From NCBI GenBank assembly GCA_003217735.2, contig CP031585.1, positions 5,473,501 to 5,537,500 of the forward strand: a stretch of 64,000 nucleotides of DNA, written 5' to 3'. Shown in pieces: positions 34,540 through 41,606 of the stretch; the first letter of the stretch is position 1, and each line of letters begins with the position of its first letter. Under the pieces are notes generated by a model. It ran no database searches, was not told the origin of the DNA, and saw only the letters and a program-made list of their open reading frames with translations. Source of the stretch: Marinibacterium anthonyi. Its GTDB lineage: Bacteria > Pseudomonadota > Alphaproteobacteria > Rhodobacterales > Rhodobacteraceae. The translations under genes and the position numbers were made by a program.

Positions 34540-37307
34540 TGGCCCAGCCTGTCGAGAAGCGCAGGCACGTGCACCTGGTCCGATTTGTAGTTGCCCGTGA
34601 GCACGTGCATCACGAGGTTCACGCCGAACCGGTTGGCCAGTTCCCTTTGCCGTTCCCCGGCAAAGCCCCGGCCCACCGGCAGCAGGGCGCGTCCGTCCGC
34701 GTCCACCGCCCAGGCGCCGGCCCAGTCGTTGCCGCCGATGATCACCGGCGTCACCCCGTCGTTGAGGTTGCGGAACGGCATGCCTTCGACCTGTTCGGCG
34801 TCCGGCGGCGCGGCTTCGACCCAGACGTCGCGCCCGGCGTAACGGCCCGGGAAGTCCTGCAGCAGGTAGAAGGTGCGCGTCAGCACATGGTCATGGGGGA
34901 TCGGTTCCAGCGGCGGGATGTCCAGCGGCGCCGCCAGTTGCTGCAGCCGCCGGCCATTGGGGCTGGACGCGCCAAAGCCCGCCACGTCCGCATCGCGGGT
35001 GTCGAACACGATCAGCCCGCCGGAGCGCAGGTAATCGTTCAGCCGGGCATAGGCCTCGTCCGAAGGCTGTGGCTGGTCGGGGGTGATCGGCCAGTAGAGC
35101 AGCGGGTAGAACGCCAGCTCGTCGGTTTCCAGGTTCACGCCTTCGGGGTCGCCCGGTTCGACCGAGGTGCGATAGCGCAGCACGTCGCTGAGCCCCTGCA
35201 GCCCGGCCTGCGCCAGGTCGTCGACCCGCGCGTCGCCGGTGATGACGTGGGCCAGCACCAGTTCGTCGGTGGCGCGCAGCGCCTTGGCCTCGTCCTCGAT
35301 CAATTGGGCGTGGCCGGGCTGGGCCGTCAGCCCAAGCGCCAGCACCACCAGCAGGCCGGCCACCGCGCGCTGTCCGCGCAGGCGCCCCGACAGGCCCAGC
35401 GACGCCAGGATATCGGCAATCAGCATCGCCAGCGCCAGTGTCAGAAGGATGCCGCCCAGCGGTTTCTCGGCAATTGTGCCCAGCCCTTCGACGGGGACAT
35501 CGGCGGGCCAGATGGCAGGGGTCAGCATGGTCTCGGCTCCGATCACGTTGCGGGCCAGGCGGCGGTCGCCCGACTGGTAGAGACCGGGCAGAAGCTCCGG
35601 GCCCAGCTGCGCTTCGGCCAGCGCGGGGCCTTCGACGCCGGGCCGGGTGCCGGCGTCGATCAGGTCGCCATGGCCGTCCAGCACCTGCACCGGCGTCCAG
35701 GTCGTGCCCTCAAGATCCACGGCAGACGGTTCGTGCGCGGTGGACGACACCGCCAGCCGTTCCAGCATCTGCACGAACAGCCCCGACAGCGGCAGCGTCG
35801 ACCATTCCGCGTTGGCGGTCACGTGGAACAACACCACCTGGCCCTGTCCCACCTGCTTGCGCGTCACCAGCGGCGTGCCGTCGGCAAGCGATGCAATCAC
35901 CCGGTCGGCCAGCGTCGGATCCGGCTGGGCCATAACCTGGGCGTTGACCTTCACGTCATCGGGGATCTGCAGCCCGTAGAAGGGCGAGCCTTCGGCAAAG
36001 GGCGCCAGCCCCTTGGGTTCGCCCCAACTCATCGCGCCGCCGACCGACCGGCCGCCTTCGCGCAGGCGCACCGGCATCAGCGGGTCCTCCTGCGACCGGC
36101 TCACGTCGCTGGCGGCCAGCCGCGGCCCGGCAAAGCGCAACAGCATCCCGCCGTCCTCGACCCAGGCCTGCAGCGCCTCTTCCTCGGCCGCCGACAGGGT
36201 CGCCACATCGGCCAGCACCACGACATCCGGGTTCGCCGGCAACAGGTCGGTCAGCGCGCCTTCCAGCAGCTCGGCCGTCGGCAGCAGCGCCTGGTGCAGG
36301 TAATGCAGCGGCGACAGCAGCTGCAGCCCCTCGCGGTCGTCGCGCCCGGAAATCAGCGCCACCTCGCGCCGCCGCAGGCTGTCGTCGGTCAGTGACGTCG
36401 CCCCGGCCGAATTCTGTCCCTGCACCTCGAACCGGGTGACCCGCGCGCGCAATTCGGACGGCAGCGACAGCGCCGCCTCGGCCTGCAGCGATCCTTCGTC
36501 GAAATGCGCCGTGGCGCTGGCCAGCGTGCGCGGCGTGCCCGACGGGTCGCGCCCCTGCGCCAGGATCTCGACGTCCCGAGACGCTCCGGGAACGGAGCGG
36601 CGAGCGGTCACCGTCACGGCGCCGTCCTCGAACACCGCCGGCGCCAGCCCGATCACCGCGTTCCCGGTCTGGTAGGCATGCAGCGCGCCCTTGGCCTGCA
36701 ACGCCTGGACCAGCCGGTCGCGGCCCGGGTAATCCAGCCCGTCGGAAATCCAGTGCGTATCGAACCCGCCGTCGACCCCATCCAGCGCGGCGATCGCGGC
36801 ATCGACCTGTGCCTCGGTCGGCGCAAAGGGTTCGGGCGTCAGCCCGGCCACCCGGGGCCGCCACGAATCCGCCGCCTGGAACACCGGGTCTTCCGGCGCG
36901 GTCAGCCGCAGGATCGCCACGGGCCGGTTCGCCCGCCCGGCCTCGGCCAGTTGCGCCGCCACCAGGTCGGTCTTGTCGACCCAGCGTGTCGCCCCGGCCC
37001 AGGACCCGTCCATCACGATCAGCAGCGGCCCGCTGCCCTCGGCAGTGCGTTGGGGGTTCAGGACGGGGCCGGCCAGCCCGATGATCACGGCGGCCACCGC
37101 CAGGATCCTGAGCAGCAGCAGCCACCAGGGCGTGCGGTCGGTCACGGTGTCGTCGTCGGTCAGCCCCAGCAACAGCGCCACGCCGGGGAACCGGCGGCGG
37201 ATCGGCGCCGGCGGCACCGCCCGCAGGATCAGCCACAGCACCGGCAGGGCCAGCAGGGCCAGCAGCAGCCAGGGCGCGGAAAATCCGATGCCTGCGATCA
37301 CGGTCAT
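34536..37307 (-). CDS. BatA-like/DUF4159 membrane protein
   Basis: A 923-residue protein. The N-terminus (GFSAPWLLLALLALPVLWLI and a second helix near 62-82) is the aerotolerance/BatA N-terminal domain. A long periplasmic-type region follows, then two helices near 630-690 and a C-terminal DUF4159 domain (from about 700: ELAFYPLLYWPITPDQPQPS, GGLIVFDTRDAD, FYLLQDFPGRYAG, GVNLVMHVLTGNYKSDQVHV). It sits between DUF58 (29 bases upstream) and the amidotransferase-like gene (4-base overlap). In Bat-type systems such proteins assemble with a MoxR ATPase; its direct role is not known. Confidence 0.87.
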   Translation of the reverse strand: MTVIAGIGFSAPWLLLALLALPVLWLILRAVPPAPIRRRFPGVALLLGLTDDDTVTDRTPWWLLLLRILAVAAVIIGLAGPVLNPQRTAEGSGPLLIVMDGSWAGATRWVDKTDLVAAQLAEAGRANRPVAILRLTAPEDPVFQAADSWRPRVAGLTPEPFAPTEAQVDAAIAALDGVDGGFDTHWISDGLDYPGRDRLVQALQAKGALHAYQTGNAVIGLAPAVFEDGAVTVTARRSVPGASRDVEILAQGRDPSGTPRTLASATAHFDEGSLQAEAALSLPSELRARVTRFEVQGQNSAGATSLTDDSLRRREVALISGRDDREGLQLLSPLHYLHQALLPTAELLEGALTDLLPANPDVVVLADVATLSAAEEEALQAWVEDGGMLLRFAGPRLAASDVSRSQEDPLMPVRLREGGRSVGGAMSWGEPKGLAPFAEGSPFYGLQIPDDVKVNAQVMAQPDPTLADRVIASLADGTPLVTRKQVGQGQVVLFHVTANAEWSTLPLSGLFVQMLERLAVSSTAHEPSAVDLEGTTWTPVQVLDGHGDLIDAGTRPGVEGPALAEAQLGPELLPGLYQSGDRRLARNVIGAETMLTPAIWPADVPVEGLGTIAEKPLGGILLTLALAMLIADILASLGLSGRLRGQRAVAGLLVVLALGLTAQPGHAQLIEDEAKALRATDELVLAHVITGDARVDDLAQAGLQGLSDVLRYRTSVEPGDPEGVNLETDELAFYPLLYWPITPDQPQPSDEAYARLNDYLRSGGLIVFDTRDADVAGFGASSPNGRRLQQLAAPLDIPPLEPIPHDHVLTRTFYLLQDFPGRYAGRDVWVEAAPPDAEQVEGMPFRNLNDGVTPVIIGGNDWAGAWAVDADGRALLPVGRGFAGERQRELANRFGVNLVMHVLTGNYKSDQVHVPALLDRLGQ

Positions 37308-37336
37308 GTGGTGGCTCCGTTCAACTCAGCCAATGG

Positions 37337-38224
37337 TCAGGCCGTGCCCCCGTCAAGGGCCCGGTAGAGCCAGAGCAGCGCCGATTGCGCGCTCTCGCCG
37401 GTATGATGCGTTCCGAACTGCCATCCTGTCACGCGGCAGAGTTGAAACAATTCGTCCTTTCGTGCCGCCAGCCGCTCCTGGTACCTGGCGCGCAGCTCCC
37501 CGGCCTTCAGCGTCTCATGGCGGATCGACCCGCCGACGCTTTCAAAGATCGTCCGCCCGTGAAAGGGAAACATTTCCTCGGCCGGGTCCAGAACCTGCAG
37601 CAGCACGCCGCGCACACCGCGATCGGCGGCCTTGGTCAGCGCCAGCCGCACCTGCGTCATGTCCCCCAGGAAATCCGAGATGAAGACCGCCCGCGCATGG
37701 GGGATCATCGCCCGGTGTTCGGGCGGGGCATAATCCTGGTCGTCATCGACCGACAGGAATTCGGCCAGCCGCATGATCTGCATGTTGCCCCGTCGCGGCG
37801 GCAGGCTGGTGCCGGTCAGGCCCACCCGTTCCCCGCCCCGGACCAGCAACACCGACGTCGCCAGCGCCAGCAGGCGCGCCCGGTCGATCTTTTCCGGCAG
37901 CGCCTTCTTGCCCTGCGGTTCGGACGTGAACCGCATCGACGCGCCCTGGTCGACCCAGATCATCACCGATTGCGCGATCTGCCATTCCCGTTCACGCACG
38001 AACTGCTGGTCGCCCCGGGCGGACCTGCGGTGGTCGATCATCCGCCGGCTGTCACCCAGCTGCGCCGGGCGGTACTGCCAGAAATCGTCGCCCATCCCGG
38101 CGCGCCTGCGCCCGTGATCGCCCAGCAGGACGGTCCCGGCCAGCTGTTCGGCACGCGCCAGCAGGGGCGGCAGGGCGCTGGCTTCGGTCTCGGAGCGCTG
38201 GCGAAGATCGCGGGCCGGGATCAC
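37337..38224 (-). CDS. DUF58 domain protein (MoxR partner)
   Basis: A 295-residue cytoplasmic protein with the DUF58 signature GMGDDFWQYRPAQLGDSRRM followed by IDHRRSARGDQQFVREREW, and a vWA-like core (QSVMIWVDQGASMRF). In MoxR operons the DUF58 protein is thought to be the substrate adaptor or target of the MoxR ATPase. Its first four bases overlap the moxR stop. The metal site of a true vWA domain (DxSxS) is changed to DQGAS. Confidence 0.88.
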   Translation of the reverse strand: MIPARDLRQRSETEASALPPLLARAEQLAGTVLLGDHGRRRAGMGDDFWQYRPAQLGDSRRMIDHRRSARGDQQFVREREWQIAQSVMIWVDQGASMRFTSEPQGKKALPEKIDRARLLALATSVLLVRGGERVGLTGTSLPPRRGNMQIMRLAEFLSVDDDQDYAPPEHRAMIPHARAVFISDFLGDMTQVRLALTKAADRGVRGVLLQVLDPAEEMFPFHGRTIFESVGGSIRHETLKAGELRARYQERLAARKDELFQLCRVTGWQFGTHHTGESAQSALLWLYRALDGGTA

Positions 38225-39243
38225 GCGGCGGCCCCGGTTCCCGTGTCAACACGCTTGGCAAGGCCCGCGGCGGTGGTCTCGATCAGCTCCGGCAGGCTGT
38301 CGCCCCGCGCGCGGGCGGCAAAGTTCAATGCCATCCGGTGGCTCAGCACGGGCTTGGCCATGTCCAGCACGTCATCGGCATTGGGCGCCAGCCGGCCTTC
38401 CAGCAGCGCCCTTGCCCGGACCGTCATCATCAGCGCCTGCGCGGCCCGTGGACCGGGGCCCCATGCGACGGTATCGCGCACGCGATCCGACACGCCGGGT
38501 TCGTCCGGACGGAAGGCCCGCACCAGGTCCAGGATCAGTTCCACCACCGAATCGCCCACCGGCATCCGCCGCAACAGCTTCTGCGCCGCGATCAGCTCGT
38601 CCCGGGTGAACACCTCGTGCGCCACGTCCTCGGTCACGCCGGTGGTCGCCAGCAGGATCTCCTTCTCGGTGGCACGGTCGGGATATTCCACGTCGATCTG
38701 CACCAGGAACCGGTCCAGCTGCGCCTCGGGCAGCGGATAGGTGCCTTCCTGTTCGATCGGGTTCTGGGTCGCCAGAACATGGAACGGCGCATCCAGCGCC
38801 CGGTCGGCGCCCGCGACGGTCACCGTCTTCTCCTGCATGGCCTGCAGCAGCGCCGATTGCGTCCGGGGACTGGCGCGGTTGATCTCGTCCGCCATCAGCA
38901 GCTGGCAGAAGATCGGCCCGGGAATAAAGCGAAAATTCCGGCTGCCGTTCTCGGCGGTGTCCAGAACTTCCGACCCCAGGATGTCGGCCGGCATCAGGTC
39001 CGGCGTGAACTGGATCCGGTTGCCCTGCAGGCCCAGAACGGTGGAAAAGGTTTCCACCAGCCGGGTCTTGCCGAGGCCCGGCAGACCTATCAGCAGGGCG
39101 TGACCGCCACACAGGATCGCGGTCAGCGTCAGGTCGACCACGCGTTCCTGCCCGATGAACCGGCGGGTGATTGAGGCTTTCGCCTCGGCGAGCTTGGCCT
39201 CGACGGCTTCGATCTCGGCGACCAGGTCCGTGGGGTCCGACAT
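38221..39243 (-). CDS. MoxR family AAA+ ATPase
   Basis: A 340-residue AAA+ chaperone-like ATPase. Walker A is GLPGLGKT (53-60), Walker B is LLMADEINRA (Asp119-Glu120), and the MoxR-type QFTPDLMPADILGSEVLD and LATQNPIEQEGTYPLPEAQL segments are complete. It is the first gene of a four-gene operon (MoxR, DUF58, BatA/DUF4159, amidotransferase-like), all overlapping or nearly so. GAAAGGA precedes ATG 39243. A divergent DUF1285 gene starts 57 bases away, so the two promoters share the 39244-39300 region. Confidence 0.94.
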   Translation of the reverse strand: MSDPTDLVAEIEAVEAKLAEAKASITRRFIGQERVVDLTLTAILCGGHALLIGLPGLGKTRLVETFSTVLGLQGNRIQFTPDLMPADILGSEVLDTAENGSRNFRFIPGPIFCQLLMADEINRASPRTQSALLQAMQEKTVTVAGADRALDAPFHVLATQNPIEQEGTYPLPEAQLDRFLVQIDVEYPDRATEKEILLATTGVTEDVAHEVFTRDELIAAQKLLRRMPVGDSVVELILDLVRAFRPDEPGVSDRVRDTVAWGPGPRAAQALMMTVRARALLEGRLAPNADDVLDMAKPVLSHRMALNFAARARGDSLPELIETTAAGLAKRVDTGTGAAA

Positions 39244-39300
39244 GACAATCCTTTCGCGGGTCATATATGTTGGTAGGAAAGTGTATCTCGGCAATTCGGA

Positions 39301-39894
39301 ATGGCAAAAGGCATGATGGGACAAAAACCCGTGACCCCGTCGGCCGAGGGGATAGCTGCCTCGGTCAAGGCAACGAAGGGCCGCGGCCTTCCCCCGGTCG
39401 AAAAATGGGATCCGCCCTTCTGCGGCGATCTGGACATGCGCATCGCGCGCGACGGCACCTGGTTCTACCTTGGCACCCCGATCGGGCGGCCGGAACTGGT
39501 AAAGCTCTTTTCCTCGATCCTGCGCAAGGACGGCGCGGATTACTTTCTCGTGACCCCTGTCGAAAAAGTGGGCATCACGGTGGATGACGCCCCCTTCGTG
39601 GCGGTGGATTTCGAAGCCACGGGCAACGGACCCGACCAGGTGCTGACCTTCACGACTCACGTGGGCGACATGGCGATCGCCGGCCCCGACCACCCGATCC
39701 GGGTTACCCGTGACCCCGAAACCGGCGAACCATCCCCTTATGTCCTGATCCGCCGCAACCTCGAAGCGCTGATCGACCGCAAGAGTTTCTACCGCCTGGT
39801 CGAGATCGGCACCCATCACGACGGCTGGTTCGGGCTCTGGTCCGGCGGGCAGTTCTTTCCCGTCATCCCCTCGCGCGAGCTTGACGCGGCCTGA
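39301..39894 (+). CDS. DUF1285 domain-containing protein
   Basis: A 197-residue cytoplasmic protein with the DUF1285 pattern LPPVEKWDPPFCGDLDMRI, DGTWFYLGTPIGRPELVKLF and a C-terminal FYRLVEIGTHHDGWFGLWSGGQFFPV. Function is unknown. It is divergent from the MoxR operon and often neighbours it in this order of bacteria. Its TGA is immediately followed by a composite hairpin element. Confidence 0.88.
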   Translation: MAKGMMGQKPVTPSAEGIAASVKATKGRGLPPVEKWDPPFCGDLDMRIARDGTWFYLGTPIGRPELVKLFSSILRKDGADYFLVTPVEKVGITVDDAPFVAVDFEATGNGPDQVLTFTTHVGDMAIAGPDHPIRVTRDPETGEPSPYVLIRRNLEALIDRKSFYRLVEIGTHHDGWFGLWSGGQFFPVIPSRELDAA

Positions 39895-39988
39895 AGCGCG
39901 TACCGCGCTGCCTTCGGCGAGGGTATTTAAGAAGAGAAAGAAGCCCAAAAGCGCGCGCTGCTGCTTCTTTCTCTTCTTAAATACCCTC
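39895..39988. repeat. Composite intergenic hairpin element, copy B
   Basis: AGCGCG-TAC-CGCGCT, then GCCTTCGGC, then two perfect 26-base arms: GAGGGTATTTAAGAAGAG plus AAAGAAGC at 39919-39944, and its exact complement at 39963-39988, separated by 18 bases. The element begins at the base after the DUF1285 stop codon and ends about 105 bases before hydroxypyruvate isomerase. Confidence 0.85.
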
Positions 39989-40093
39989 CGCCATCGACGC
40001 ACGCGCCGTCGCCGGGACATCGCGCCACGCGCACCCGTCTTGACGTCAGCGCCGCTGCCCGCCATCAAACCTGCGCGTTACGGGGGACCGCAC

Positions 40094-40846
40094 ATGCCGC
40101 GCTTTGCCGCCAATCTCAGCCTGCTCTGGACCGAGCTTCCCTATCTCGAGCGTTTCGCCGCCGCGGCGGCAGCCGGGTTCGAGGGGGTCGAGGTTCTGTT
40201 CCCCTATGACCTCGCCGCGCAGGAGACGCGGCGCGCGCTGATCGCCTCGGGGCTCGACTTTGTCCTGATGAATGCCCCGCCGCCCAATTACACCGGCGGG
40301 GTCCCCGGATACGGCGCCCTGCCGGGTGGGCAGGCGCGGTTTGCCAGCGATATCAAACGGGTGCTGCGCTATGCTGAATTGCTTCGGCCGAACTTCATCC
40401 ACGTGATGTCCGGGCAGGGCGAGGGCGACGAGGCGCGCGCCACCTTCATCGAGAACCTGCAGACCGCCGCCGACATGGCGCCCGGGCAGGTCTTTACCGT
40501 CGAGCCGCTGAACCGGGGCACCTTCCCCGGCTATTTCATGTGCGACTATGACCTGGCGCTGGATGTGCTGGATGCCGTCGATCGGCCCAATGTCGGGCTG
40601 CAATACGACAGTTTCCATTCGCAGGAGATCCACGGCGACGCCCTGGACGTCTGGGACAGGGTCAGATCCCGCGTCGTGCACGTCCAGATCGGCGATTCAC
40701 CGGGGCGAGGGGCACCGGGCAGCGGCAAGGTGGATTTCGCGGCGCTCTTCGCGGCCATCGACGACAGCGGCTATGACGGCTGGATCAGTGCCGAATACCA
40801 TCCCGGCAGGAAAACCGAAAAGACCCTGGACTGGATGACTGGCTAG
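40094..40846 (+). CDS. hyi: Hydroxypyruvate isomerase / 2-oxo-tetronate isomerase family
   Basis: A 250-residue TIM-barrel sugar-phosphate-isomerase-like enzyme. It begins MPRFAANLSLLWTELPYLER and shows LMNAPPPNYTGGVPGYGALPGGQARF, FIHVMSGQ, FTVEPLNRGTFPGYF, NVGLQYDSFH, HVQIGDSPGRGAPGSGKVDF and WISAEYHP, the metal and substrate residues of the Hyi/OtnI group. It should convert hydroxypyruvate to tartronate semialdehyde or isomerise a related 2-oxo acid. No glyoxylate-pathway genes adjoin it, so which reaction is used cannot be told. ATG 40094 follows GGGGGA. Confidence 0.88.
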   Translation: MPRFAANLSLLWTELPYLERFAAAAAAGFEGVEVLFPYDLAAQETRRALIASGLDFVLMNAPPPNYTGGVPGYGALPGGQARFASDIKRVLRYAELLRPNFIHVMSGQGEGDEARATFIENLQTAADMAPGQVFTVEPLNRGTFPGYFMCDYDLALDVLDAVDRPNVGLQYDSFHSQEIHGDALDVWDRVRSRVVHVQIGDSPGRGAPGSGKVDFAALFAAIDDSGYDGWISAEYHPGRKTEKTLDWMTG

Positions 40847-40875
40847 GCGCCCACGCACCGGCCCCCGGGCAAGGG

Positions 40876-41325
40876 TTACCGGGACTCCTGCACGCGGCGG
40901 ATGGCCAGCCGCCCGTTGATCCGCACGATTTCCTTGCGGTCGGACAGGCTCAGGTACATGCCCAGGACCAGGAACAGCAGCCCCACGCCCATGTCGGTGA
41001 TCAGCAGCGGCGTCCAGTGAAGCCCGGCCGGCACGACCTGGCCGATCCCGGCCGAGGCATCCGCCGTGCCCGCCGCAGCCTCCGATCCGGAGGTCTGGCG
41101 CATCAGGGGGCGGGCCAGCATCAGCAGGCCGCTGAACAGGAACCCGTGGCCCCAGGCCCGGTAGCCCGACCGCGACAGCCAGACGACAATCGAGACGATG
41201 ACCGCGTTGATCGCGGCAAAGGTCAGGGCGACATTGGCCCCCAACGTTTCGCCAAGGGGCAGCATGGCCACGAAAATGACAGCAAGGAAGACTGCCGCGG
41301 CCGCGATTCTGGACAGCTGGGTCAT
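40876..41325 (-). CDS. Hypothetical membrane protein, 149 aa
   Basis: ATG 41325 follows CCGGAGAGACA. The protein has about four hydrophobic segments (8-28, 32-52, 58-75 region, and LLITDMGVGLLFLVLGMYLSL near 110-130) and a basic C-terminus (RKEIVRINGRLAIRRVQESR). No family was recognised. It converges on hydroxypyruvate isomerase and has a promoter-like AT-rich stretch upstream. Confidence 0.75.
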   Translation of the reverse strand: MTQLSRIAAAAVFLAVIFVAMLPLGETLGANVALTFAAINAVIVSIVVWLSRSGYRAWGHGFLFSGLLMLARPLMRQTSGSEAAAGTADASAGIGQVVPAGLHWTPLLITDMGVGLLFLVLGMYLSLSDRKEIVRINGRLAIRRVQESR

Positions 41326-41373
41326 TGTCTCTCCGGGTTTCGACGCGCCGGCAGGCACGCCGAGTTAATTAGC

Positions 41374-41410
41374 ATTTTAATCATTACTGCGACATCCGTT
41401 CGCAGGGCAA
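41374..41410 (-). promoter_or_regulatory. Possible promoter of the 149-aa membrane protein gene
   Basis: On the minus strand TTGCCC (41410-41405) is followed after 18 bases by TAATGA (41386-41381), within a markedly AT-rich stretch in an otherwise GC-rich sequence. The rest of 41411-41606 shows no gene. Confidence 0.35.
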
Positions 41411-41606
41411 TCCGGATGTTGCCAGGCGGTAGGCCAATTTGTGCCGGGATCAAAGACAGTTAACGGCCGCCGACGCCCAAAGCATGGGCAAAGCCGGCCC
41501 TGCGGCCTTCACCGCGCGGCTTCGGGCCCGGCCCGTTTCCTGTCCCCGTATCGATTCTGCCCACCCATGGCCGAACCGGGCGACAACCGCCGCCACAGCC
41601 GCCGCC

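Noticed and set aside
34536-39243. The MoxR/DUF58/BatA operon as a new defence system
   Set aside because: The gene set and order are those of the common MoxR-Bat-type operon of alphaproteobacteria; nothing here departs from it apart from the lack of catalytic residues in the amidotransferase-like part, which is usual.
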